Source: an uncultured bacterium
Lineage (GTDB): Bacteria > Patescibacteriota > Minisyncoccia > Phycocordibacterales > UBA9973
Direction of reading: 5' to 3'
Length of the DNA stretch: 64,000 nucleotides
Assembly: GCA_937895515.1 (NCBI GenBank)
Contig: CALAYS010000157.1
Span: 1 to 64,000 of the forward strand
The notes below the pieces were generated by a model that ran no database searches, was not told where the DNA came from, and worked only from the letters and a program-made list of their open reading frames with translations. Positions 42,842-51,053 of this stretch are shown here, piece by piece (position 1 is the first letter of the stretch; each line of letters starts with the position of its first letter). Made by a program: the position numbers and the translations under genes.

Positions 42842-43918
42842 ATGGCAAAAGATTATTACGAAATATTAGGAATACAAAAAGGTGCATCGAAAGATGAGAT
42901 AAAAAAAGCTTTTCATAAAATGGCACACAAATATCATCCGGATAAAAATGGTGGTGATGATGCTAAATTTAAAGAAGCCAATGAAGCTTATCAAGTCCTA
43001 AGTGATGACACTAAACGCGTACAGTATGACCAATTTGGACATGCAGATTTTTCTGGTGCAGGAGCTGGCGGATATGGTGGGGCTAATTATGGTGGATTCT
43101 CTCAGCAAGGATTTGATTTTGATATGGGGGATTTGGGTGATATATTTGGTGACTTTTTTGGTGGTGGAATGGGCGGACGATCCCAATCACGCGTTAAAAA
43201 AGGCCGTGATTTAGCCACAGAAATAAATTTAACTTTTAATGAAGCAATTTTTGGAGCTGAAAAAATAATCCGTATCAAAAAACCAAGCAAATGTAATACT
43301 TGTAGTGGCACCGGTGGCGCCAAAGATGAACCATTAACTAATTGTTCCAAATGTAATGGATCAGGACAAATTACAAATATTCGCCGAACAATGTTAGGAG
43401 CATTCCAAGAAACAATAGAATGTGACAATTGTTATGGAACAGGAAAAATAGTAAAAAAGAAATGTAATACTTGTAGTGGGACTGGTGCTGAAAATAAAGA
43501 AATTGAATTAACTATAAACATTCCAGCAGGGTCCAGTAATGGTGATACCTTAAAACTAACCGGCGGCGGTGAATTTATTAAGAATGGTAAAATGGGTGAT
43601 TTGTATTTAAACCTTATTGTTAAGAATAATCCCAATGTGGAACGATCTGGCGCAAATTTAGTTTATAATTTAAACATTACACCTACCGAAGCTATCTTAG
43701 GTGCTAAAAAAGACATTGAATTAATCGATGGGGTCATTACGGTAACAGTACCTGCTGGGTCAAATGATGGAGAGAATCTAATAATTAAATCACGTGGTAT
43801 ACCACACAGTGGTGGGTCTCGCGGTAGTGCAATACTTCGAATTAAAATAAATATCCCTAAAAAGCTTTCTAAAAAAGCTAAAGAGCTACTAGAAGAGCTC
43901 AAAAAAGAGGGAATATAA
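42842..43918 (+). CDS. dnaJ: Chaperone DnaJ (Hsp40)
   Basis: 358 residues from [10 protein letters not shown]. The J domain carries HPD (32-34) for stimulating DnaK. A Gly/Phe-rich linker (about 72-125) follows, then four CxxCxGxG zinc-finger repeats ([32 protein letters not shown]). The C-terminal client-binding beta domains complete the type I DnaJ layout. The start at 42842 gives the standard N terminus. An upstream ATG at 42806 lies in the preceding gene. Confidence 0.97.
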   Translation: MAKDYYEILGIQKGASKDEIKKAFHKMAHKYHPDKNGGDDAKFKEANEAYQVLSDDTKRVQYDQFGHADFSGAGAGGYGGANYGGFSQQGFDFDMGDLGDIFGDFFGGGMGGRSQSRVKKGRDLATEINLTFNEAIFGAEKIIRIKKPSKCNTCSGTGGAKDEPLTNCSKCNGSGQITNIRRTMLGAFQETIECDNCYGTGKIVKKKCNTCSGTGAENKEIELTINIPAGSSNGDTLKLTGGGEFIKNGKMGDLYLNLIVKNNPNVERSGANLVYNLNITPTEAILGAKKDIELIDGVITVTVPAGSNDGENLIIKSRGIPHSGGSRGSAILRIKINIPKKLSKKAKELLEELKKEGI

Positions 43919-43965
43919 TCCCAAATATTGCAATTTATCACTATTTATGCTATAAATATTCTTAT

Positions 43966-44223
43966 ATGAAGAAAGATATTCACCCAAAAGATTACCGTAA
44001 AGTTGTATTTATTGACTCTGGAACAGGAGCCCAATTTTTAACTTTTTCTACTGTTAAAACTACAGAAACTGTTAAATACGAAGGTGATGGTAAAGAATAC
44101 CCAGCATACTTTGTTGAAATTTCATCAGCAACTCATCCTTTTTATACAGGACAAGAAAGAGTTCTTGACACTGCAGGACGTGTTGATAAATTCAAGAAAC
44201 GCGCATCTCTTAAGAAAGCTTAA
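43966..44223 (+). CDS. rpmE2: Ribosomal protein bL31, type B
   Basis: 85 residues starting [19 protein letters not shown], with FTFSTVKT-like and [18 protein letters not shown]. These match the zinc-free (type B) L31 paralogue, since the four zinc Cys of type A are absent. L31 forms an inter-subunit bridge. TATAAA ends 9 nt before the ATG. A structured three-way hairpin terminator follows. Confidence 0.92.
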   Translation: MKKDIHPKDYRKVVFIDSGTGAQFLTFSTVKTTETVKYEGDGKEYPAYFVEISSATHPFYTGQERVLDTAGRVDKFKKRASLKKA

Positions 44224-44234
44224 CTATTTTAAGG

Positions 44235-44295
44235 TACTCCCTTTTTCTCCTATAATTTTAGGGGATATGTCTTAAAGACACAGGGGGTATTTTTT
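44235..44295 (+). terminator. Three-way-junction terminator/structured element
   Basis: The outer stem TACTCCCT/AGGGGGTA (44235-44242, 44282-44289) encloses two hairpins, TCTCCTA/TAGGGGA (44246-44252, 44259-44265) and TGTCT/AGACA (44268-44272, 44276-44280), and is followed by T6. It ends rpmE2 and is directly followed by the prfA -10 TATAAT (44298-44303). Confidence 0.75.
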
Positions 44296-44316
44296 GTTAT
44301 AATAATTTACATAAAT

Positions 44317-45258
44317 ATGTTAGACATTGAAAAATTAAAAGAGAATTACAAAACCGAATTTCTTGCACATCAGTACGAGAAGCTTTTGCGTGAAAAAGAA
44401 GAAGTTGAAAAAATGATAACAGACAACCCAGATATGGCGGATATGGCAGTTGAAGAATTATCAATGATTGAAATGCAGATAAAATCTATAGTTGACCAAG
44501 TTGCTGAAATTGAAAAATCTGAAAAAGAGGAAGAAGAATTCCCAAATGAAGTCGTTGTTGAAATGCGCGCTGGCGCTGGTGGAGATGAAGCCAGCTTGTT
44601 TGCTAGCGAGCTTTCACAAATGTATCAACGTTATGCTGCAAAGAAAAAATGGGCAGTGCACATGCTAGATGATGATACTTTTCAAATCCGCGGACAAGAC
44701 GTATACAAACTACTAAGGTTTGAAACCGGAGTTCATCGAGTTCAAAGAATTCCACTAACTGAAAAAAATGGACGAATCCATACTTCAACTGCTAGTGTAG
44801 CTATACTTCCAATTCGTAAAAAAACTAAAATCACAATTAACCCAGCTGATCTAGAAATGGAATTATCTCGTGCTGGGGGTGCTGGTGGGCAAAACGTTAA
44901 CAAGGTTGAAACCGCAGTAAGACTAATCCATAAACCAACAGGGTTAGCAGTGCGCTGTACCATGGAACGGTCTCAATTAGCTAACCGCGACCGTGCAATG
45001 GAAATGCTTCAAGCTAAACTACAAATGATGGAAGATGAGCGTGAAGCTGCTAAATACGCCGGAGACAGAGCCAGTCAAATTGGTACAGCAGACAGAAGTG
45101 AAAAAATTAGAACTTATAATTTCCCGCAAGATAGAATAACCGACCACCGTATACGAATGTCATGGCACAATTTACCTAAAATCATGATGGGGGAAATTGA
45201 TGACATTATTGATGCTTTTCAAAATGGTGTTATTGGTGACGCTGGCGAAGAAGAATAA
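44317..45258 (+). CDS. prfA: Peptide chain release factor 1 (short)
   Basis: 313 residues versus about 360 in E. coli. The GGQ motif is at 190-192 ([20 protein letters not shown]). The decoding motif in [20 protein letters not shown] is P-x-T type (PLT), as in RF1, which reads UAA and UAG. The N-terminal domain is shortened and a loop before the decoding region is missing. It is preceded by a TATAAT box and followed by a terminator. Confidence 0.93.
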   Translation: MLDIEKLKENYKTEFLAHQYEKLLREKEEVEKMITDNPDMADMAVEELSMIEMQIKSIVDQVAEIEKSEKEEEEFPNEVVVEMRAGAGGDEASLFASELSQMYQRYAAKKKWAVHMLDDDTFQIRGQDVYKLLRFETGVHRVQRIPLTEKNGRIHTSTASVAILPIRKKTKITINPADLEMELSRAGGAGGQNVNKVETAVRLIHKPTGLAVRCTMERSQLANRDRAMEMLQAKLQMMEDEREAAKYAGDRASQIGTADRSEKIRTYNFPQDRITDHRIRMSWHNLPKIMMGEIDDIIDAFQNGVIGDAGEEE

Positions 45259-45274
45259 AGAGATAATCTAAAAT

Positions 45275-45309
45275 AAAATGACTAAGATATTTGCATCTTG
45301 GTCATTTTT
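45275..45309 (+). terminator. Hairpin terminator
   Basis: AAAATGACTAAGAT pairs with ATCTTGGTCATTTT (one wobble) around ATTTGC and is followed by T residues. It ends prfA. Confidence 0.87.
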
Positions 45310-45343
45310 ATGTTAAAATATTGCCGACTTAAAAAACTGAAAA

Positions 45344-46630
45344 ATGAACAAAACAAAAATTTTTAACGGAACAGTAGCATCGATACTACTAGGACTCTTA
45401 CTTTTCTTTGCTTGGGTTTCTGACCCAATGGACTCTTACGTAGAGGGCCTAGTATGTGTATTCTTGCTTATAGGATTCTTTGTCTTTTTAGACAAAGTTA
45501 TGCCTGCTAGTTTTTGTTTAGCATTGTTAATGTTAAGCACTAACGCTATTAATGCGCAGAACAAAAAACCAGTTGGACTTGAAAATTTAAAATATCAGGA
45601 CGCTGTTAGAATAGGATGGACAAGTCCTGATTTTAAAGAACTAATACCAAAAAAATTAGTACCACCTTATGATACTAGCAAAAAAACAAGTTTTGGTTCC
45701 TTAACAAGGAAGGTTTTAGCCTCTGATAAAACAAAAGAAATTTTTTTTGTTAAAACTGAAGCTATAGATACACCTCCTAAAAAAAACGAAGCACTTTCTC
45801 TAAAAAAAGAAGACCACACTTTTATCTTTAAAAAAGAAAAAACAGGGCAAATATGCTCAAATGGTCTGGAAAAACTAGAGTTTACGCTCTCAACAAAAAA
45901 AAATCTAGATTTTATAGTACAAGAGCATTTCTATGCACCCTGGAGACTAGAAGGAAGGTTTTTTATTCAAATCGAGTCAGAATGGGGTGGAAAAATACCG
46001 TTGTTATGGATAAATGGGGCTTTTGATTTAACCGATGGGGAATTTCCTTTACATGCTGGTATTGATCTTGGTTTTAATCAAGATCATCAGGAAATATCTT
46101 ACGGGGCTGGTTTTGATCTTTATTGGTCAGATATACCTAAGTTCTATCTAGGTAAAATATCAATAGATATACCAAAGTATTTCCATATTTTGAGAACTGG
46201 TGGAAATGTAATGTCTTTTGCAAGTACTAGAGAACTTAAATCTGTAGACGGTGAAGACTCTGTTGATATTTTAAAAAAACCAGAATTTTCGTTGTTTTTT
46301 CAAAGCCAGCCATTCCATGTAAACAAAAACCTATCTGTTTTTTTTGAAGGATCAAGTCAGTTAGTTAATAAAACTAACAATTTCTTTGAATTAGAGATAG
46401 GACTAAAACATGAAGAAATACTCGATAATTTAATCGGTATTGGATTGCGTCTAGCATATGAAGATTCAAAATTCCATTCTTTTTCTGGAGTCATTAGATT
46501 TAATGTTTCTAATCCAAATCCAAAACTTTTAGAAAAAGAAGTAAAAAAGAAAAAAAGAAAAAAAACAATAGCATCGACCTTTCGGGGTAGGTGCTTTTTT
46601 ATTTGCAAAATAATACAATTAAATACATAA
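45344..46630 (+). CDS. Exported beta-rich protein, unknown (428 aa; 3' end doubtful)
   Basis: Two N-terminal hydrophobic helices (about 8-24 and 33-50) are followed by a third hydrophobic stretch that ends in a signal-peptidase-like NAINAQ (about 66-71). The rest is a polar linker and many amphipathic strands such as LEGRFFIQIESEW, ISYGAGFDLYW, NNFFELEIGLKH and GIGLRLAYEDSKFHSFSGVIRF, which looks like an outer-membrane beta barrel. Such barrels are unexpected in Patescibacteria. The last about 20 codons run through a terminator hairpin. A one-base shift in the upstream A-rich tract would end the gene at TAG (46569-46571), just before the hairpin. Confidence 0.6.
   Translation: MNKTKIFNGTVASILLGLLLFFAWVSDPMDSYVEGLVCVFLLIGFFVFLDKVMPASFCLALLMLSTNAINAQNKKPVGLENLKYQDAVRIGWTSPDFKELIPKKLVPPYDTSKKTSFGSLTRKVLASDKTKEIFFVKTEAIDTPPKKNEALSLKKEDHTFIFKKEKTGQICSNGLEKLEFTLSTKKNLDFIVQEHFYAPWRLEGRFFIQIESEWGGKIPLLWINGAFDLTDGEFPLHAGIDLGFNQDHQEISYGAGFDLYWSDIPKFYLGKISIDIPKYFHILRTGGNVMSFASTRELKSVDGEDSVDILKKPEFSLFFQSQPFHVNKNLSVFFEGSSQLVNKTNNFFELEIGLKHEEILDNLIGIGLRLAYEDSKFHSFSGVIRFNVSNPNPKLLEKEVKKKKRKKTIASTFRGRCFFICKIIQLNT
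46570..46600 (+). terminator. Hairpin terminator, inside the annotated frame
   Basis: AGCATCGACC pairs with GGTAGGTGCT (one mismatch, one wobble) around a 6-nt loop and is followed by T6. It lies inside the current frame of the upstream gene, suggesting that the frame is extended past its true end. Confidence 0.75.
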
Positions 46631-46647
46631 TATAAAAAATTAAAAAC

Positions 46648-46860
46648 ATGAACTTTTTACCCAAAAAAACAGTGGGGTATATACTCCTCACATTAATTTT
46701 TATTGCTTTTGCTGTAGTATTTTTTATTTTCTCTAAAAATGAGCCGACAAAGAGTAATATCCCTTTAAAATGGGAGTATATAGGAACCGCACTATTTTTT
46801 GTAGTATTTGCTATTGCCGCTTTAATAAGGGCATTTAGGCACTATAAAAATGTTACTTAA
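46648..46860 (+). CDS. Two-helix small membrane protein (70 aa)
   Basis: Residues about 10-28 and 45-65 are strongly hydrophobic and separated by the polar segment SKNEPTKSNIPLKWEY. The C terminus RAFRHYKNVT is basic, so both termini are probably cytoplasmic. It lies 17 nt after the extended frame of the beta-rich protein, before a terminator. No known family. Confidence 0.6.
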   Translation: MNFLPKKTVGYILLTLIFIAFAVVFFIFSKNEPTKSNIPLKWEYIGTALFFVVFAIAALIRAFRHYKNVT

Positions 46861-46895
46861 ATGTAACAAAAAGAAAAATAATAAAAGAAAAATAA

Positions 46896-46924
46896 GGTTG
46901 CTATTCATAAGTAGTAGCCTTTTT
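46896..46924 (+). terminator. Hairpin terminator
   Basis: GGTTGCTA pairs with TAGTAGCC (mostly Watson-Crick, two weak positions) around TTCATAAG and is followed by T5. Confidence 0.75.
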
Positions 46925-46926
46925 AT

Positions 46927-46955
46927 TTGCTTTAAAAGCATAATTTTGCTATAAT
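46927..46955 (+). promoter_or_regulatory. Promoter of tRNA-Ile and the atp operon
   Basis: TTGCTT and TATAAT are spaced by 17 nt. A perfect 12-nt palindrome CTAGGCGCCTAG (46956-46967) sits at the likely transcription start. This is the only clear promoter between the preceding terminator and the ATP synthase genes. Confidence 0.75.
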
Positions 46956-46999
46956 CTAGGCGCCTAGTGGATTTAGTCACGGGTTGATCTTTCGTTTAT

Positions 47000-47071
47000 G
47001 CGTGTATAGTTCAGTGGTAGAACGCTGTCCTGATAAGACAGAGGTCCTTGGTCCGATTCCAAGTACACGCA
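47000..47071 (+). tRNA. tRNA-Ile (GAT)
   Basis: 72 nt with acceptor GCGTGTA/TACACGC, anticodon stem CTGTC/GACAG, loop CTGATAA (anticodon GAT) and T arm CTTGG/CCAAG around TCCGATT. CCA is not encoded. The next gene's ATG starts only one nucleotide after the discriminator base, so tRNA 3' processing would generate the 5' end of the atp mRNA. Confidence 0.96.
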
Positions 47072-47072
47072 C

Positions 47073-47399
47073 ATGGATGAAATCCAAAGTAACATTAATG
47101 ATGGTAAGAAAAAATCAATCTTATTCAGTCAAGAATTAAGTTTTGGTTTGAATTTATCTTACTGGATAATTTTTCCAGTAATCATTGGGTTTTTCCTGGG
47201 TAGATATATTGTTGATAAATTTAATCTACCAGAATATGTTTTTTATTCAATTTTAATTTTCTTTGTATTATCTTCTTTTTATGGACTCAGTAAGGAAATT
47301 TTAAAATATTTAAAAAAATTACAAAAAGAAGAAACTCGAAAAGTTCCCAAAAACAATGAAATTAAAAATAATGAACAAGATTGGAATAAATTTAATTAA
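47073..47399 (+). CDS. AtpI/AtpZ-like small membrane protein
   Basis: 108 residues with two transmembrane helices (about 30-48 and 55-75) separated by GRYIVDKFNLPEYV. This is the layout of the AtpI or AtpZ proteins that precede F1Fo operons and help c-ring assembly or Mg2+ transport. The tail is charged. The ATG lies 1 nt beyond tRNA-Ile and no other start is available before the first helix, so translation must begin on an mRNA freed by RNase P/Z, or on a joint transcript. Confidence 0.8.
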   Translation: MDEIQSNINDGKKKSILFSQELSFGLNLSYWIIFPVIIGFFLGRYIVDKFNLPEYVFYSILIFFVLSSFYGLSKEILKYLKKLQKEETRKVPKNNEIKNNEQDWNKFN

Positions 47400-47401
47400 A
47401 C

Positions 47402-48358
47402 ATGACAGACACTAATATAGAAAACAACGAAATACATACAACAAATACAGAAGTTCTTCAGCAAGAAGATCATTCTTCTAGTAACCAAGAAACATCTCAC
47501 GAAGCAACACTTTATGCAGAACCTATTGGTACTATTGGATCTTTTACTGTAACTAATGCATTACTAACAAGCTGGATTGCTATATTTATTTTTGCAATAA
47601 TTGTTTTAGTTTTTAGACTTAAGAAAATCAAATTAATCCCAGGAAAATTTCAAAACTTTTTTGAATTAATTATTCATGGGGCTTTAAATCTATGTGACCA
47701 AGTAACAGGTAACCGCAAGGTTTCAATAAAAGTTTTCCCAATTGTTTTTTCTTTGTTTGTTTTTGTACTAATTAACAACTGGGTTGGAATACTTCCAGGA
47801 GTTGGGTCTTTTGGTCATATTGTAAATGAAAACGGTCACAGTGTATTTGTACCACTATTACGCGGGGCAACTGCTGATATTAATACAACATTAGCTATTT
47901 CTTTGTTTACGGTAATTGCTTCAAATATTTTCGGTATAATTACTCTTGGTTTATGGAAAGGTATAAACAAATACGTAAAAATTTCTGAGCTTGCTAAAAT
48001 GCGCAATTTTATGAAAGAACCAACTATCCTAATAGTTGCACCTATTCATTTTTTTGTTGGTATCTTAGAAGCTATTGGTGAAGTTGCTAAAGTTGCATCA
48101 CTTACATTTCGTCTTTACGGTAATGTTTTTGCAGGGGAAGTGTTATTAGCTTCTATGGCAGCGATATTTTCATTTCTACTACCAGTACCATTTTTATTCT
48201 TAGAATTTTTCGTAGGCCTTATACAAGCATTTATCTTTTCAATGCTGACGCTTGTATATTTTTCAATCCAAGCAACCGACCATGATGAACACGATTCCCA
48301 TGAATCTACGCATCATGATGAAAAACATCACGAGCAAATAGCTCAGGGATCGGTTTAA
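47402..48358 (+). CDS. atpB: ATP synthase subunit a
   Basis: 318 residues. An acidic N-terminal extension (about 1-45) is followed by five or six membrane helices. The proton-channel arginine is in LTFRLYGNVFAGE, and the last helix region is LIQAFIFSMLTLVYFSIQ. The C terminus is His/Asp/Glu-rich (DHDEHDSHESTHHDEKHHE), an unusual tail that may bind metal. Subunit a forms the ion half-channels against the c ring. Confidence 0.96.
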   Translation: MTDTNIENNEIHTTNTEVLQQEDHSSSNQETSHEATLYAEPIGTIGSFTVTNALLTSWIAIFIFAIIVLVFRLKKIKLIPGKFQNFFELIIHGALNLCDQVTGNRKVSIKVFPIVFSLFVFVLINNWVGILPGVGSFGHIVNENGHSVFVPLLRGATADINTTLAISLFTVIASNIFGIITLGLWKGINKYVKISELAKMRNFMKEPTILIVAPIHFFVGILEAIGEVAKVASLTFRLYGNVFAGEVLLASMAAIFSFLLPVPFLFLEFFVGLIQAFIFSMLTLVYFSIQATDHDEHDSHESTHHDEKHHEQIAQGSV

Positions 48359-48365
48359 TTATTAG

Positions 48366-48602
<237 letters not shown>

Positions 48603-48630
48603 TATTTAATCACATTAATTAGAAAATTTT

Positions 48631-49122
48631 ATGGACTCATTAGTATCAACATTTCATATCGACTTTAAACTTGTTATCGCTCAGCTTATAAACTTTGCTG
48701 TTGTTCTTATTCTTGTTTACTATGTTTTAGGTAAACCATTAATTAAGATGATGAACAAAAGAGACATTCATATTAAAGAAGGTATCGATAATGCTGCTAA
48801 TGCTCTTGAGCTCATTAAAAAGACCGAGGAAGAATACGAAGCAACACTTCTTAAAGCAAAAACAGAAGCTAGTGATTTTTTTCAAGAAGTAAAAAAACAA
48901 ACTGAAGCTAAAAAATCAGCAATGCTGGAAGATGCAAGACTTGAAGTTGAGACTCTTATTGCTAATGGTCAAAAGTCTTTAGAAATTGAAAAACAAAAAA
49001 TCTTAGCAGAAGCAAAGAAAGAAATTGTAGAATTAACAATAACTGCTACTAGCAAAATTCTAGCAGAACATAGCGGGTCTACTCTTAGTCAAGATACTAT
49101 AAGTAAAATAAAATCCGTTTAG
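48631..49122 (+). CDS. atpF: ATP synthase subunit b
   Basis: 163 residues: an N-terminal membrane helix (about 12-34, LINFAVVLILVYYVLGKPL) and a long charged coiled coil (about 40-150) that forms the peripheral stalk. It connects subunit a with delta and alpha. It is followed by atpH after 3 nt. Confidence 0.93.
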   Translation: MDSLVSTFHIDFKLVIAQLINFAVVLILVYYVLGKPLIKMMNKRDIHIKEGIDNAANALELIKKTEEEYEATLLKAKTEASDFFQEVKKQTEAKKSAMLEDARLEVETLIANGQKSLEIEKQKILAEAKKEIVELTITATSKILAEHSGSTLSQDTISKIKSV

Positions 49123-49125
49123 CCT

Positions 49126-49530
49126 ATGTCTTCAGTTCCAATTTCAAAAATTGCCCACAAAATACATTCTTCTGTAAAGGATAAATCAGGAGATAGTTTG
49201 GATAAAACTCTAACTAGTATTGTAAAGATACTTTCTAAAAATAAATTACTGTCCAAGTCTAACGAAGTTCTAGAAAAATTAGAAAATTTATTAGATAAAG
49301 AAAATGGAATTATTCGAGCAAAAGTATATACAGCACATAAAATCGGAGCAGATAATCTTAAAGAAATAGAAAAAGAATTAAAAAATAAATACAAAACCAA
49401 AACCATCTATATTACTGTTATTGAAGACCCTAAAATCTTAGGTGGGATAAAAATCCAAATAAAAGATCAAACAATAGATCTAAGTTTGCAAAAAAAGGTT
49501 ACCCAATTAAAAAAACATTTACTTAATTAA
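49126..49530 (+). CDS. atpH: ATP synthase subunit delta (N-terminally shortened)
   Basis: 134 residues, while bacterial delta is about 175-180. The C-terminal domain is well preserved ([43 protein letters not shown]), but only about 45 residues precede it instead of the roughly 105-residue helical N-terminal domain that binds alpha. Its last 88 residues are 68% identical (60/88) to the C-terminal extension of the gamma subunit encoded at 51054. The final 27 nt of the two genes are identical. Delta normally joins the b stalk to the top of F1. Confidence 0.88.
   Translation: MSSVPISKIAHKIHSSVKDKSGDSLDKTLTSIVKILSKNKLLSKSNEVLEKLENLLDKENGIIRAKVYTAHKIGADNLKEIEKELKNKYKTKTIYITVIEDPKILGGIKIQIKDQTIDLSLQKKVTQLKKHLLN
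49504..49530 (+). repeat. 27-nt exact duplicate at the end of atpH
   Basis: The last 27 nt of atpH (stop included) are identical to the last 27 nt of atpG (52215-52241). They are the best conserved part of the duplicated delta C-terminal domain. Confidence 0.9.
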
Positions 49531-49547
49531 GAGACATTATTATAGAT

Positions 49548-51047
49548 ATGAATAACCACATTGTAGAAAATTTAAAAAACCAAATTGAAGACTATAAAGC
49601 CGATTTTAAAATTGAAAAAATTGGTCATGTTGTCGAGGTTTTTGACGGTATTGTAAAAATATCTGGATTATCTGATGTTAAAGCATCGGAAATGGTCTCG
49701 TTCCCAAATGGTGAAATTGGTGTGACTTTGAACCTGGACGAAGATTCTGTTGGGGTAATTGTTTTGGGTGATTTTTCTAAAATCCGTGAAGGTGATTTTG
49801 TGAACTCAACTGGTAAAATTTTGGAAGTTCCAGTAGGAGAAGCTGTAATTGGACGCGTAGTAAATGCACTAGGAGCACCAATTGATGGTAAAGGTCCTAT
49901 TGCATCAAATACAAAATACCCAATCGAACGTGTGGCATCTGGTGTTGTAACACGTCAATCTGTAGACCAACCAGTACAAACTGGTATCAAAGCAATTGAT
50001 GCATTAATTCCAATTGGTCGTGGTCAACGTGAACTTATCATTGGAGACCGTCAAACAGGTAAAACCGCTATTGCTATTGATGCAATTTTAAATCAAAAAG
50101 GCCAAAACATGAAATGTGTTTATGTTTCTATTGGCCAAAAAGATTCAAAGCTTCGTAAACTTCAAACTCGTCTTGAAGAAGGTGGAGCAATGGATTACAC
50201 AGTGATAGTTTCTGCTGGTTCATCTGAATCGGCTGCTCTATCATATATCGCACCTTATACAGGAGTATCTATTGCAGAATACTTTATGGATAAAGGTGAA
50301 GATGTTTTAATAATTTATGATGATTTGTCTAAACACGCAGTAGCATACCGTGAAATATCACTTCTTCTACGTCGTCCACCAGGCCGTGAAGCTTACCCTG
50401 GAGATGTGTTTTATTTACATTCAAGACTACTTGAAAGAGCTTGCCGAAAAAACAAAGAATATGGCGGTGGTTCAATTACAGCTTTGCCTATTATTGAAAC
50501 TCAAGCTGGAGACGTATCAGCATATATTCCAACAAACGTTATTTCAATTACCGACGGGCAAATCTTCTTAGAAACAGATTTATTTTATAAAGGTATCCGC
50601 CCAGCAGTAAACGTAGGGTTGTCTGTTTCTCGTGTTGGGGGATCAGCTCAAATCAAAGGTATGAAAAAAGTTGCAGGTACTCTTAAACTAGACCTTGCAC
50701 AATTCCGTGAATTGGAAGCTTTTTCACAATTCGGATCAGATTTAGATGATGCAACAAAACGCCAACTAGAGCGTGGTAAAAGAGCCGTAGAACTGCTTAA
50801 ACAACCTCAATATTCTCCAATTATTGTAGAAAAACAAATTGTCTCACTATATGCTCTTGTAAAAGGTATGATGGATAATGTACCGGTAGATCGTATTAAA
50901 GAATTTGAAGCTGGTTTATCTGATTATGTTGAAGCAAACGCAAAAACATTTATGAAAGAAATTACAGATTCAAAAATGTGGACCGATGCCGGTGAAGCAG
51001 AATTAGTAAAATCAATTGAAGATTTTAAAGCAGGATTCTTAAAATAA
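49548..51047 (+). CDS. atpA: ATP synthase subunit alpha
   Basis: 499 residues, full length. The Walker A motif GDRQTGKT is at 166-173. The noncatalytic-site signature is present, as is the family signature [17 protein letters not shown]. The N-terminal residues, which bind delta in other species, are present ([14 protein letters not shown]). Alpha and beta alternate in the F1 hexamer. Confidence 0.98.
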   Translation: MNNHIVENLKNQIEDYKADFKIEKIGHVVEVFDGIVKISGLSDVKASEMVSFPNGEIGVTLNLDEDSVGVIVLGDFSKIREGDFVNSTGKILEVPVGEAVIGRVVNALGAPIDGKGPIASNTKYPIERVASGVVTRQSVDQPVQTGIKAIDALIPIGRGQRELIIGDRQTGKTAIAIDAILNQKGQNMKCVYVSIGQKDSKLRKLQTRLEEGGAMDYTVIVSAGSSESAALSYIAPYTGVSIAEYFMDKGEDVLIIYDDLSKHAVAYREISLLLRRPPGREAYPGDVFYLHSRLLERACRKNKEYGGGSITALPIIETQAGDVSAYIPTNVISITDGQIFLETDLFYKGIRPAVNVGLSVSRVGGSAQIKGMKKVAGTLKLDLAQFRELEAFSQFGSDLDDATKRQLERGKRAVELLKQPQYSPIIVEKQIVSLYALVKGMMDNVPVDRIKEFEAGLSDYVEANAKTFMKEITDSKMWTDAGEAELVKSIEDFKAGFLK

Positions 51048-51053
51048 AACTTT

